DNA of 64,000 nt from Streptomyces chartreusis NRRL 3882 (GTDB lineage: Bacteria; Actinomycetota; Actinomycetes; Streptomycetales; Streptomycetaceae): positions 2,852,001 to 2,916,000 of the forward strand of contig NZ_LT963352.1 of NCBI RefSeq assembly GCF_900236475.1. The letters are read 5' to 3'. Made by a program: the position numbers and the translations under genes. Of the stretch, positions 8,073 through 16,792 are shown in pieces (within the stretch, counting starts at the first letter, position 1; every line of letters starts with the position of its first letter). Under the pieces are notes generated by a model. The model saw nothing but the letters and a program-made list of their open reading frames with translations. It had not been told where the DNA came from and ran no database searches.

Positions 8073-8744
8073 ATGCGTCTCGTCATTGCCCGCTGCTCCG
8101 TGGACTACGCCGGGCGGCTCACCGCCCACCTTCCCTCGGCCCCGCGCCTGATCCTGGTGAAGGCGGACGGCAGCGTCTCGATCCACGCCGACGACCGGGC
8201 CTACAAGCCCCTGAACTGGATGTCGCCGCCCTGCACGCTGAAGGAGGGCACCGGCGAGGATGAGGGCGTCTGGACCGTCGTCAACAAGGCGGGCGAGAAG
8301 CTCATCATCACGATGGAGGAAGTCCTCCACGACTCCTCGCACGAACTGGGCGTCGATCCCGGCCTGATCAAGGACGGCGTGGAAGCGCACCTCCAGGAGC
8401 TGCTCGCCGACCGCATCGAGACACTCGGCGACGGCTACACCCTCATCCGCCGCGAGTACCCGACGGCCATCGGGCCGGTCGACATCCTGTGCCGGGACGC
8501 CGACGGCAAGACCGTCGCGGTGGAGATCAAGCGACGCGGTGAGATCGACGGCGTGGAGCAGCTGACGCGTTATCTGGAGCTGCTGAACCGCGACCCCCAT
8601 CTCGCCCCGGTCCGCGGCATCTTCGCCGCTCAGGAGATCAAGCCCCAGGCCCGCGTCCTCGCGACCGACCGCGGCATCGGCTGCCAGGTCCTCGACTACG
8701 ACGCGCTGCGGGGCATCGAGGACGACAAGCTGCGGCTGTTCTGA
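8073..8744 (+). CDS. nucS: Mismatch-specific endonuclease NucS
   Basis: 223 aa, full length for actinobacterial NucS/EndoMS. The N-terminal half ([16 protein letters not shown] onward) is the DNA-binding dimer domain. The C-terminal half has the RecB-like nuclease core: GPVDILCRD (metal-binding Asp) followed by VAVEIKRRG (Glu-x-Lys). NucS cuts both strands at mismatched bases and provides the non-canonical mismatch repair of actinobacteria, which lack MutS/MutL. ATG 8073 is taken rather than 8064, because the upstream TAGCGT box would put the transcript start next to 8073. Ends with the sliding-clamp-type tail KLRLF, consistent with interaction with the beta clamp. Confidence 0.92.
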   Translation: MRLVIARCSVDYAGRLTAHLPSAPRLILVKADGSVSIHADDRAYKPLNWMSPPCTLKEGTGEDEGVWTVVNKAGEKLIITMEEVLHDSSHELGVDPGLIKDGVEAHLQELLADRIETLGDGYTLIRREYPTAIGPVDILCRDADGKTVAVEIKRRGEIDGVEQLTRYLELLNRDPHLAPVRGIFAAQEIKPQARVLATDRGIGCQVLDYDALRGIEDDKLRLF

Positions 8745-8768
8745 CCCACCGCACGTACACGACGACAA

Positions 8769-8797
8769 GGGCCGGGTCCGAGGAACGGACCCGGCCC
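8769..8797. terminator. Bidirectional terminator of nucS
   Basis: 12-bp perfect stem GGGCCGGGTCCG (8769-8780), loop AGGAA, complement 8786-8797. It lies between the convergent nucS and the ATPase gene. Confidence 0.85.
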
Positions 8798-8814
8798 CGC
8801 TGCGTGTACGGCTG

Positions 8815-11307
8815 TCAGATCACCGGGTCCGGGCTGGTCTGCGGCGCGCTCGCGGTGGTGCTCGTGGGGGCGCTCGGCGCCGGACCGCTGGCCGTGTCGG
8901 AGGTGGACGGCGTCGACGGCGGCGGGGGGTCGGACGTCGGCGGCTGCGAGGTCGGCGGCTCGGACGTGGGCGGCTTCGACGTCGTGGGCGGCTTCGAGGT
9001 CGTCGGCGGCTTCGACGTCGTGGGGGGCTTGGACGTCGTCGGCGGCTTGGACGAGGTGGGCGGCTTCGAGGTCGTCGGCGGCTCCGACGTCGCCCCGGGG
9101 TCGCTGGGGCTCGGCGAACCGCTGGGATCACCCGTCGGCGTCGGATCGTCCGAGGTACCGAGCGTGCCGTCCGGGCCCGGGTCGGTCGGGCGGCTCGTCG
9201 CCGCGCCCGTGTCGCCGTTGCCGTCGTTCGCCGGCCGGTCGGCGCCCAGGCTGCCGTCGTCGACGCCCTGGCTGGCCGAGGGATTGACGCCGACCTGGTC
9301 GGACGGCGGGTTCTTCTCGTTGTCGGACGTGGCGCCGAGGGTCACGACCGTGCCGAGCACGGCGACGAGCAGGGCACCGGCGCCGGCGGCCACCATGTTG
9401 CGCCGGGCCAGGCCCTTCAGGCCGCCCCGGGCCTTGCGCGAGGGCGCGGGCGAGCCCTGGCGGGTGACCAGGGTCGGCGAGGGCGGCTGCTGGAGGGTCG
9501 GGAAGGCCGCCGGAACACCACCGGCCGGGGACGCCGACTCCTCGTACCGGGCGTCGGGCACCTCCTCCCCCGCGGTCGGCCCGAGCCCGATCGGTGTGCC
9601 CGAGCGGTCGGCGACCAGGGCGAGGGCACGACGGCCGGCGACGGTGCCGCGCTTGTCGGAGAGGGCACCGCGCAGGCCGATGGAGGCCTCCAGTTCGGCA
9701 CGGGCCCGGTCGAGCTGCCCGCCGCACAGGGCGAGGATGCCGAGCTCGTGGTGGAAGTAGGCCTGCTCGGCGATGTCCCCGGCGAGCCGGGCGGCCTCGG
9801 CGCCGGTGCGCAGGGCGCGTTCCCAGGCGCTCCAGTGCAGTCCGGCGGCGAACGCGGGCGCGGCGGTGCGCGCCAGGTGCACGGCCGGGCTCTCCTCGTC
9901 CTCGGCGGGCGGGCCGGTGAGCGGCCCGAGCACGGCCAGGGCGGCGAGGAGGGCGTCGGCCTCGGCGCACACGCGCTCCGGGGTGACCGAGGGGTGCCCG
10001 GCCCACCAGGAGTAGTGCTGGGCGGCGCTGCGGGCGCCGGCTTCGGCCTCGTCGGCGTATCCGGCGGCCTCCAGCTGGGTCAGGACACCGGCGGCGAGCC
10101 GGTAGCGGGAGCCGACCGGGGAGACCAGGCCGCAGGAGGCCAGTTCGGCGAGCGCGGCGTCCGCGTGGGTGTCGCCGACCAGGGCGGGCAGATGTGCCTG
10201 GTGCGGCACCTCGCCGCCGAGGGCGACGGCGAACCGCAGGGTGGCGCGCGCGGACGCGCTCAGCCGGGAGGCGAGCAGCGGCGCTGGCGCGGCGGCCTCG
10301 CCGAGCGAGGGCAGCGGTACGTCGTCGCCGTCGGCGGCGTCGTACGCCTCGGCCGGGGGCGCGTCCTCGAAGACGCCGAACTCGTCGACGGCGCTCGTCC
10401 CGGCGCGCAGCCGGTCGCGCTGCCGCAGCAGGGCCCCGGCCTGCACGAAGCGCAGCGGCAGCCCCTCGGACTCGAACCAGAGGTCGCCCGCCCAGTTGGA
10501 CTCCTCGTCCGTGAGGGGCCGGCCGACGGCGTGTTCCAGCAGGTCGAGCCCGGCCGCGCGCTCCAGGCCGCCGAGGAAGACCTCCTCGACGGCGGCGTCG
10601 GCGGAGGGCGCCGGCACGTCCGGTGTGGCGCCGAGCAGGAAGGCGCACTCGGGGGTGGCCTCCAGCAGCTCGTCGAGCGCGGCACCGCCGAACTCCAGGT
10701 CGTCGACGACGACGACCGCGCCGATCTCACCGACATAGGTGAGCAGTTCGTCCCGTTCCGGGCGGTGCAGGGGGGCGTTGTACACCGCGTAGAAGAGGTC
10801 GTACAGCAGTTCGTCCGAGGTGCGGCCGTAGCCGTTCAGGCGGACGACGCCATCGGGGGCGAGGTCGAAGCAGTCCTCGCACACGAGGTCGAGGAGACGG
10901 GTGCGGCCGCAGCCGGCGGGGCCGGTGAGGCGGACCGAGCGGCCGCGCGCGAGCAGGCGCACCAGCCGTTCGCGTTCGTCCTGGCGGGCCAGCAGCGGCA
11001 GGCTGGGCTGCGCGGGGCCGGGCGGGACGGGCGGCCGGGCCGCGCGCTCGGCCTCGGCGCGCTCCGCCGTCGTGAGCTTCACGGGCCGGGCGGGCCGTTC
11101 GGCGGGCGGGCAGACCTCTATCTCGCTGCCGTCGACGGGGTTGACGGTCAGCAGGAAGTCGCCGGAGACGAGCTGCACCGTGCGGGCGAGCGCGGGCGCG
11201 TGCTGACTGAAGTCGGGTGTGAGGGATTCCCTGGGCGGGCGCTGGCGCGGCGACTGACTGTCGCCCCCGTGGCCGTACTCGTCGGGTCCCCGGGTGTTCG
11301 GGTCCAT
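8815..11307 (-). CDS. Membrane-anchored P-loop ATPase with Pro/Thr/Ser repeat tail
   Basis: 830 aa. Residues ~100-330 hold an STAND/AAA-like ATPase: P-loop GPAGCGRTRL, then VVVVDDLEF as Walker B. Residues ~350-610 are helical and Ala/Leu-rich, like the effector-sensing repeats of LuxR-type and AfsR-type ATPases, but no DNA-binding domain is present. One membrane helix (MVAAGAGALLVAVLGTVVTL) lies near residue 660, and ~140 residues after it are Ser/Pro/Thr/Asp rich with at least six copies of TSKPPT. Topology would put the ATPase inside and the tail outside, in the wall. ATG 11305-11307 is preceded by GGGG at a loose spacing. Function unknown. Confidence 0.75.
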   Translation of the reverse strand: MDPNTRGPDEYGHGGDSQSPRQRPPRESLTPDFSQHAPALARTVQLVSGDFLLTVNPVDGSEIEVCPPAERPARPVKLTTAERAEAERAARPPVPPGPAQPSLPLLARQDERERLVRLLARGRSVRLTGPAGCGRTRLLDLVCEDCFDLAPDGVVRLNGYGRTSDELLYDLFYAVYNAPLHRPERDELLTYVGEIGAVVVVDDLEFGGAALDELLEATPECAFLLGATPDVPAPSADAAVEEVFLGGLERAAGLDLLEHAVGRPLTDEESNWAGDLWFESEGLPLRFVQAGALLRQRDRLRAGTSAVDEFGVFEDAPPAEAYDAADGDDVPLPSLGEAAAPAPLLASRLSASARATLRFAVALGGEVPHQAHLPALVGDTHADAALAELASCGLVSPVGSRYRLAAGVLTQLEAAGYADEAEAGARSAAQHYSWWAGHPSVTPERVCAEADALLAALAVLGPLTGPPAEDEESPAVHLARTAAPAFAAGLHWSAWERALRTGAEAARLAGDIAEQAYFHHELGILALCGGQLDRARAELEASIGLRGALSDKRGTVAGRRALALVADRSGTPIGLGPTAGEEVPDARYEESASPAGGVPAAFPTLQQPPSPTLVTRQGSPAPSRKARGGLKGLARRNMVAAGAGALLVAVLGTVVTLGATSDNEKNPPSDQVGVNPSASQGVDDGSLGADRPANDGNGDTGAATSRPTDPGPDGTLGTSDDPTPTGDPSGSPSPSDPGATSEPPTTSKPPTSSKPPTTSKPPTTSKPPTTSKPPTTSKPPTSEPPTSQPPTSDPPPPSTPSTSDTASGPAPSAPTSTTASAPQTSPDPVI
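8926..9092 (-). repeat. DNA repeat coding for the TSKPPT tail
   Basis: Imperfect 18-bp tandem units (plus-strand form GTCGTCGGCGGCTTCGAC and variants) encode the TSKPPT repeats of the ATPase at 8815. Copy number is likely to vary between strains. Confidence 0.8.
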
Positions 11308-11575
11308 AGGTCAAAGCCCCCCAAAAGCGTGTGTGTGCTCTGAAAAGCCCCTCCCGGCCTTGCTGCACACCGCGCTGTCGCTTCTGGTCCGGGCCCGCTC
11401 GAAGGGTGTCAAGGCAGCGGGCAGCCGAACCCTAAACCTTCGCACAGTATCTACGACAGTCCGGGGTACCGCGCCGTCCGAGACGTCACGGTCTCGTGAG
11501 GATTGTGCGCGTCGCACGAGTCGACGATGTCCGTCCGGGTCTCCCCGGTCGCCCGGTCCACACCCGCACAGGACG

Positions 11576-11899
11576 TCACACGCGAGGCAATGTCTCCACT
11601 CCGATGCCTCCCTCGATCGCCAGGATCCGGTGCAGGCGGGTGGCCACCAGCAGGCGCTGCATCTGCGGCGGCACGCCGCGCAGGACCAGGCGCCGGCCGC
11701 AGCGGCCGGCCCGCCGGTGAGCCCCCATGATCACACCGAGTCCGGTGGCGTCCCAGGAGTCCAGTTCGGACAGGTCCAGCACCAGGTCGCCGACTCCGTC
11801 GTCGACGGCCGAGTGCAGGACCGTACGGGCGTCCGCCGCGCTCCGGACGTCGAGGCGGCCCCCGACGACCAGCTCGGCGTGGTCGCCCCTGATGTGCAT
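11576..11899 (-). CDS. STAS-domain anti-sigma-factor-antagonist-like protein
   Basis: Single STAS domain, 107 aa from ATG 11899 (GGGGAG upstream; the frame extends 18 codons further without a site). The family pattern LVLDLSELDSWDATGLGVI corresponds to the phosphorylation loop of SpoIIAA. In SpoIIAA the loop reads DSSG and the second Ser is phosphorylated; here it reads DATG, so only a Thr remains at that place. It may therefore be regulated differently or be a non-phosphorylated partner. No anti-sigma kinase is adjacent. It may share a promoter region with the following gene. Confidence 0.82.
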   Translation of the reverse strand: MHIRGDHAELVVGGRLDVRSAADARTVLHSAVDDGVGDLVLDLSELDSWDATGLGVIMGAHRRAGRCGRRLVLRGVPPQMQRLLVATRLHRILAIEGGIGVETLPRV

Positions 11900-12048
11900 A
11901 TGCGCTCCCCGTGCGTGCGTCTCGTGCTCCGCGTTGTGATGCCGGTGATGCAACCTCTGACTGCGTGAGGGGGGTAGAGGTTGCTTCTTGTAAGCGAACC
12001 GATACCGAATTCACCCCGGCGTGTGATGGCCCCGGGGCATGTGCGGTT

Positions 12049-12897
12049 TCAGTGCTTGTAGAAGCCCTGCCCGCTCTTGCGTCCGATGTCACCGGCGTCA
12101 ACCATCCGGCGCATCGACTCGGGAGCCGCGAACTTCTCGTCCTGGGACTCGGTGTAGATGTTGTTCGTGGCGTGCAACAGGATGTCGACGCCCGTCAGGT
12201 CCGCCGTCGCCAGCGGGCCCATGGCGTGCCCGAAGCCCAGCTTGCAGGCCAGGTCGATGTCCTCGGCGCTCGCCACGCCCGACTCGTGCAGCTTGGCGGC
12301 CTCGACGACCAGGGCGCAGATGAGACGGGTCGTCACGAAACCGGCGACGTCGCGGTTGACGACGATGCAGGTCTTGCCGACCGACTCGGCGAAATCCCGG
12401 GCCGTGGCGAGGGTTTCGTCACTGGTCTTGTAGCCGCGGACCAGTTCGCACAGCTGCATCATCGGCACGGGCGAGAAGAAGTGCGTGCCGACCACCCGCT
12501 CGGGGCGCTCCGTCGCGGCCGCGATCTTGGTGATCGGGATGGCGGAGGTGTTGGAGGCGAGGATCGCCTCGTCCTTCACGAGCTTGTCGAGCGCGCGGAA
12601 GATCTCGTGCTTGATCTCGAGCTTCTCGAAGACGGCCTCGACGACGACGTCCGCGTCGGCCACGGCGTCCAGGTCGGTGGTCGCGGTGATCCGGGCGAGC
12701 GCGGCGTCGGCGTCGTGCGCCTCCAGCTTGCCCTTGGCGACGAACTTGTCGTACGAGGCCTTGATGCCGTCGGTGCCCCGCTTCAGCGCCTCGTCGGTGA
12801 CGTCGCGCAGGACCACGTCCCAGCCCGCCTGTGCGGAGACCTGGGCGATGCCGGATCCCATGAGGCCGGCTCCGATGACGGCGAGCTTCCGTGCCAC
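12049..12897 (-). CDS. 3-hydroxyacyl-CoA (3-hydroxybutyryl-CoA) dehydrogenase
   Basis: 282 aa, the normal length of a free-standing 3-hydroxybutyryl-CoA dehydrogenase. The NAD-binding Rossmann motif GAGLMGSGIA is at residues 9-18. The catalytic His is in VGTHFFSPVPMM around residue 140, followed by the C-terminal helical dimerisation domain. It oxidises (S)-3-hydroxybutyryl-CoA to acetoacetyl-CoA in short-chain fatty-acid or butyrate metabolism. Start ATG 12897; a GGGGAG site lies just upstream on the coding strand. Monocistronic as far as can be seen. Confidence 0.9.
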   Translation of the reverse strand: MARKLAVIGAGLMGSGIAQVSAQAGWDVVLRDVTDEALKRGTDGIKASYDKFVAKGKLEAHDADAALARITATTDLDAVADADVVVEAVFEKLEIKHEIFRALDKLVKDEAILASNTSAIPITKIAAATERPERVVGTHFFSPVPMMQLCELVRGYKTSDETLATARDFAESVGKTCIVVNRDVAGFVTTRLICALVVEAAKLHESGVASAEDIDLACKLGFGHAMGPLATADLTGVDILLHATNNIYTESQDEKFAAPESMRRMVDAGDIGRKSGQGFYKH

Positions 12898-13023
12898 TGT
12901 GCGACTCCCCTGACGCGCTGCTTGTGTCTGCCTCTCGGGCGGACACTAGCGCTCGTGAGGGCCTGTGTGACCAGTAAGTAATGCGCGTCACGTCTCACAT
13001 GACGGACATCACACCAGCAGGGG

Positions 13024-13665
13024 TCATCCCGCTCCCCGGACGGCGTAGTTGAGCACCTTCCGGCTCAACAGCTCCTCGATGTCATCGAGGAGGACGAGCA
13101 TCTCCCGTGACACTTCGTCCGGGTTGCGCCCCTTGGCCATCTCGCGGCCGATCGCGACGAACACGGTGCCGTGGACCCAGCAGATCTGACCGGCGATCAG
13201 CCTGGGCAGGGGGTCGGCGTCCCCCGCATCCGTCTCCTCGCGGAGGGTCGCCTCCAGGTTGTCCTGGACCTCCTGCTGGATGCTCCACAGCCGGGAGCGC
13301 AGCGGCGGCGCCTCCTCGATGCAGCGCATGAAACGGTCGTAGCCCTCGACGAGGCCCATCCGGGGCGAGACGGCCTCGATCTCGGCGCGCAGCTCGCGCA
13401 GCACCGCCCGGGCGGCCGACTCCCCCGCGTCCCGGCCGCGCACCCAGCGGGAGAGCCGGTCGACGACCCCCTGGGAACGGTCGAAGAAGAGGTCCTCCTT
13501 GGCCGGGAAGTAGTTGTAGACGGTGTTCACGGAGACGTCGGCCGCCTCCGCCACGTCCGCGATCGTCACGGCCATGAACCCGCGCTCCAGGAACAGACCG
13601 GTGGCGATGTCCGAGATGCGCTGCCTGGTCTCGCGCTTCTTCCGCTCCCTGAGTCCCTCTGCCAT
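13024..13665 (-). CDS. TetR-family regulator
   Basis: 213 aa. The N-terminal helix-turn-helix domain reads TIADVAEAADVSVNTVYNYF, the classic TetR recognition helix, followed by a variable all-helical ligand domain. It is divergent from an ABC exporter with only 79 bp between starts, so it most likely represses the exporter and itself. The start ATG has no Shine-Dalgarno sequence but a TAGGAT box 6 nt upstream, suggesting a leaderless message. Confidence 0.9.
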   Translation of the reverse strand: MAEGLRERKKRETRQRISDIATGLFLERGFMAVTIADVAEAADVSVNTVYNYFPAKEDLFFDRSQGVVDRLSRWVRGRDAGESAARAVLRELRAEIEAVSPRMGLVEGYDRFMRCIEEAPPLRSRLWSIQQEVQDNLEATLREETDAGDADPLPRLIAGQICWVHGTVFVAIGREMAKGRNPDEVSREMLVLLDDIEELLSRKVLNYAVRGAG

Positions 13666-13671
13666 GTCCGA

Positions 13672-13723
13672 ATCCTAGCTTCCTTGGGTTCGCTGAAAAC
13701 TTGGGGTCGTTGCAAATTTTCAG
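13672..13723. promoter_or_regulatory. Divergent TetR/ABC control region with inverted repeat
   Basis: On the minus strand TAGGAT (13672-13677) lies 6 nt before the TetR ATG. CTGAAAA (13693-13699) and TTTTCAG (13717-13723) form an inverted repeat with a 17-bp spacer in the 79-bp gap, a likely operator for the TetR protein. TTTTCT at 13733-13738, 6 nt before the ABC ATG, could be a weak -10. Confidence 0.5.
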
Positions 13724-13744
13724 TGACTCTGTTTTTCTGGGCAC

Positions 13745-14527
13745 ATGGCAATCATCAGTACGTCCGCCCTGGCGCGTACCTTCCAGACCAAAGGCGGCCC
13801 GGTCCAGGCCGTGCGCGGCATCGACCTGACCGTCCGCGAGGGCGAGATCCTCGGCTTCCTCGGCCCGAACGGGGCCGGCAAGACGACCACCCTGCGGATG
13901 TTGACGACACTGCTGGAACCGACCGGCGGCGCCGCCACCGTCGCGGGCTGCGACCTGGCGACCGACCCGGCCGGGGTGCGCCGGGCCAGCGGCTACGTGG
14001 CACAGTCCGGCGGTGTCGACCCGCAGATCAGCGTGCGGGAGGAGCTGGTCACCCAGGGGCGTCTGTACCGGCTGACGCGGGCGCGGGCCGCCGAGCGCGC
14101 CGCGGAACTCGCCCGCGACCTGGGCCTCACCGAGTTCCTCGACCACAAGTGCGCGGCGCTCTCCGGCGGGCAGCGGCGCCGCCTGGACATCGCGATGGCG
14201 CTGACCCACCACCCGAAGGTGCTGTTCCTCGACGAGCCGACGACCGGACTCGACCCGGGCAGCCGGGCCGACCTGTGGGACCTGGTGCGCCGGCTGCGCG
14301 ACGAGCACGGCACGACGGTCTTCCTGACCACGCACTACCTGGACGAGGCCGACGCCCTCTCCGACCGGCTGGTCGTCGTCGATCACGGGGTGGTCGTCGC
14401 CGAGGGCACCCCGAGCGCGCTGAAGCTCCGGTACGGCGGCTCACTCGACGCCTCGCTCCAGGACACCTTCCTCGCCATCACCGGCCGCAGCGCCGCGCCG
14501 GCCGACCAGACTCCCGTCGCCGTCTAG
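13745..14527 (+). CDS. Drr-type ABC exporter ATPase
   Basis: 260 aa. Walker A is GPNGAGKTT (~residue 40), the signature is LSGGQRRRLDIA, Walker B is VLFLDEPTTGLDPGS and the H-loop is TTHYLDEAD, all intact. Closest in style to DrrA, the ATPase of daunorubicin-type resistance exporters. Paired with the permease 17 nt downstream and controlled by the divergent TetR, an arrangement usual for drug or lipid efflux. The substrate is unknown. Confidence 0.9.
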   Translation: MAIISTSALARTFQTKGGPVQAVRGIDLTVREGEILGFLGPNGAGKTTTLRMLTTLLEPTGGAATVAGCDLATDPAGVRRASGYVAQSGGVDPQISVREELVTQGRLYRLTRARAAERAAELARDLGLTEFLDHKCAALSGGQRRRLDIAMALTHHPKVLFLDEPTTGLDPGSRADLWDLVRRLRDEHGTTVFLTTHYLDEADALSDRLVVVDHGVVVAEGTPSALKLRYGGSLDASLQDTFLAITGRSAAPADQTPVAV

Positions 14528-14544
14528 GACGCAGAGGACTCCCC

Positions 14545-15294
14545 ATGCTGTTGCACGACATCGCGCTCGTCTACGGGCGCTATCTCCGCCAGTCCCTGCG
14601 CTCCCGCTTCGCGCTGCTCTTCGGCGTGCTGATGCCGCTGCTGTACCTGGTGTTCTTCGGCCCCCTGCTCACGGATCTGCCGCTCGGCGGGCAGGGCAGC
14701 TCCTGGCAGGTGCTCGTCCCCGGCCTGCTGCTGCAACTCGGGCTGTTCGGGGCGTCGTTCGCGGGCTTCTCGATCATCCTGGAGAAGGGCCAGGGAGTGG
14801 TCGAGCGCATGCGCGTCACCCCCGTCAGCCGACTGGCCCTGCTGCTCGGCCGGGTGCTCAGGGACGCCACGGTGTTCGCCTTCCAGGCCGTGCTGCTGGT
14901 GCTGGCCGCGGTGGCGATGGGGCTGCGGGCCCCGCTGCCCGGCGTCCTGATCGGGTTCGCCTTCGTCGCCCTGCTCTCGCTCTCGCTGGCCTCGCTGTCG
15001 TACGCGCTGGCCATGAGGCTGAGCACCCCGCAGACCTTCGGCCCGGCGATCAACGCGCTGACCATGCCGTCGATGCTGCTGTCCGGGCTGATGCTCCCGA
15101 TGACCCTGGGCCCGGCCTGGCTGGACGTCCTGTCGCACCTCATGCCGTTCCGCTACCTGGTCGACGCCGTCCGGGACGCGTACGTCGGCTCCTACGCCAC
15201 GGCACACATGCTGTACGGCGTGCTGGTCGCCGTCGGCTTCACGGCCCTGTCCGTGACAGTGGGCACACGCGTGTTCCGAACGGCCGGAGCGTAA
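14545..15294 (+). CDS. Drr-type ABC exporter permease
   Basis: 249-aa ABC-2 permease with six hydrophobic segments; the segment pattern LLSGLMLPMTLGPAWL near residue 175 is typical of DrrB-like proteins. ATG 14545 has GAGGA upstream. It follows the ATPase in the same operon and would form the membrane channel. Confidence 0.88.
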   Translation: MLLHDIALVYGRYLRQSLRSRFALLFGVLMPLLYLVFFGPLLTDLPLGGQGSSWQVLVPGLLLQLGLFGASFAGFSIILEKGQGVVERMRVTPVSRLALLLGRVLRDATVFAFQAVLLVLAAVAMGLRAPLPGVLIGFAFVALLSLSLASLSYALAMRLSTPQTFGPAINALTMPSMLLSGLMLPMTLGPAWLDVLSHLMPFRYLVDAVRDAYVGSYATAHMLYGVLVAVGFTALSVTVGTRVFRTAGA

Positions 15295-15295
15295 C

Positions 15296-15301
15296 TACGC
15301 T
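15296..15301 (+). promoter_or_regulatory. -10 element (TACGCT) before the adenosyltransferase
   Basis: TACGCT begins just after the permease stop and ends 6 nt before ATG 15308; no ribosome-binding site is present. A leaderless start at the ATG is likely. Confidence 0.55.
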
Positions 15302-15307
15302 GGCCAC

Positions 15308-15880
15308 ATGGTCAATCTGACGCGCATCTACACCAGGACCGGCGACCAGGGCACCACCGCCCTCGGCGACATGAGCCGGGTCGCCAAGACCGACCTGCGG
15401 ATCGCCGCGTACGCCGACGCCAACGAGGCGAACGCGGTGATCGGCACGGCCATCGCGCTGGGCGGCCTGGACGAGGAGGTCGTCAAGGTCCTCACCCGGG
15501 TGCAGAACGACCTGTTCGACGTGGGTGCGGACCTGTCGACACCGGTGGTGGAGAACCCGGAGTTCCCGCCGCTGCGGGTCGAGCAGTCCTACGTCGACAA
15601 GCTGGAGGCGGACTGCGACCGCTTCCTGGAGGGCCTGGAGAAGCTCCGCTCCTTCATCCTCCCCGGCGGCACCCCGGGCGCGGCCCTGCTCCACCAGGCC
15701 TGCACGGTCGTACGCCGGGCGGAGCGCTCGACCTGGGCGGCCCTGGAGGTCCACGGCGAGGTCATGAACCCCCTGACGGCCACCTACCTCAACCGGCTCT
15801 CCGACCTCCTGTTCATCCTCGCGAGGACGGCGAACAAGGAGGTCGGGGATGTGCTGTGGGTCCCGGGCGGGGAGCGCTAG
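15308..15880 (+). CDS. PduO-type ATP:cob(I)alamin adenosyltransferase
   Basis: 190 aa. The N-terminal RTGDQGTTALGD motif binds ATP, and VVRRAERSTW with NRLSDLLF in the C-terminal half are PduO signatures. It transfers the 5'-deoxyadenosyl group of ATP to cob(I)alamin, giving coenzyme B12 for methylmalonyl-CoA mutase and similar enzymes. It overlaps the convergent small membrane gene by 4 nt at the stop codons. The upstream TACGCT box suggests its own promoter. Confidence 0.92.
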   Translation: MVNLTRIYTRTGDQGTTALGDMSRVAKTDLRIAAYADANEANAVIGTAIALGGLDEEVVKVLTRVQNDLFDVGADLSTPVVENPEFPPLRVEQSYVDKLEADCDRFLEGLEKLRSFILPGGTPGAALLHQACTVVRRAERSTWAALEVHGEVMNPLTATYLNRLSDLLFILARTANKEVGDVLWVPGGER

Positions 15881-16065
15881 CCCTTACTGCGGGCCCCCTG
15901 CCACAGCCCGGCGGCGACCAGCACGCCGCCGACGCACATCATCACGATGCCGACCTTCGTGAGGGTGACGACGGGGACCTCCACGTCCCCGGCGAACAGC
16001 CACAGCCCGAGGCCGATCACGAAGGTGACGATCCCTTCCAGCACGTTCCCGCGGGCCTTGCTCAC
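15877..16065 (-). CDS. Small two-helix membrane protein
   Basis: 62 aa with two hydrophobic helices (IVTFVIGLGLWLFA and VGIVMMCVGGVLVAAGLW) and a short basic end. Looks like the DUF5708 type of Streptomyces membrane proteins, from memory. Its GTG start at 16065 overlaps the TGA of the upstream gene (GTGA), so the two are translationally coupled. Function unknown. Confidence 0.75.
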   Translation of the reverse strand: MSKARGNVLEGIVTFVIGLGLWLFAGDVEVPVVTLTKVGIVMMCVGGVLVAAGLWQGARSKG

Positions 16066-16640
16066 CGGTGCGCCCTCTCCTTCTCCGGCGCGACCTCCGA
16101 CTCACCCGCCGGAGCCTTCCGCGGCCAGATCCAGTAGCTCAGCGCGATCAGGCCGTGGATGCCGGCCGTGCGCCAGGCCACGTAGCGCCAGCTCTCCAGG
16201 GACGTGACACGGCTCGGGTCGTCCACGTACCAGATGGCCAGTTGGAGCAGCGCGGTCGCGACGGCGGCGCCGATCAGCGTGCCCATCCAGACCTTGCCCT
16301 CGTGACGCGCCCGGGCCATGCCGTAGCGCGGCGGCTTCGGCGGCGGCGGGGCGCCGCCGAACCGGCGGGCCGCGTGGCCGTCGAGCCACTTCACCGTGCG
16401 GTGGCCGTGCCCCACGGTGTAGCCGATGTACAGCGCGGCCAGCCCGTGCGTCCAGTTCGGCTCGGCGCCGTTCTTCAGGTCCAGTGCGGTGACGACCAGC
16501 AGGACGACCTCCAGCAGCGGCTCGCACAGCAGCAGCGCCAGCCCCGTGCGCGGCATGCGCAGCAGATAGCGGAAGGCCAGTCCGGCCGCCAGCAGCACCC
16601 AGAAGCCGATCTCACAGGCGGCGATCAAGGCGACGATCAC
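16062..16640 (-). CDS. Predicted membrane protein, four to five helices
   Basis: 192 aa from GTG 16640, chosen because GAGAGGAG lies just upstream; the open frame continues 86 codons further but that part is Arg/Pro-rich shadow sequence. Hydrophobic segments lie at the N-terminus (ALIAACEIGFWVLLAAGLAF), around residue 45, around 75 and near the C-terminus, with a cytoplasmic Pro-rich loop. No catalytic motif is recognisable. Coupled to the small membrane protein downstream. Confidence 0.75.
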   Translation of the reverse strand: MIVALIAACEIGFWVLLAAGLAFRYLLRMPRTGLALLLCEPLLEVVLLVVTALDLKNGAEPNWTHGLAALYIGYTVGHGHRTVKWLDGHAARRFGGAPPPPKPPRYGMARARHEGKVWMGTLIGAAVATALLQLAIWYVDDPSRVTSLESWRYVAWRTAGIHGLIALSYWIWPRKAPAGESEVAPEKERAHR

Positions 16641-16792
16641 GATTCGCTCCTCTCGGTCACCCTGCCAGGCTCCCGTTCGGCGCGGCCGGAATCGTCGTCG
16701 CGACTGACGAACCCGCGGTACATCGAAAGATGCAGTCCGGGACCCTTCGCGGGGATCACGCGCGGGGCACTGCGGCCGTGTTGGATGGTGCC

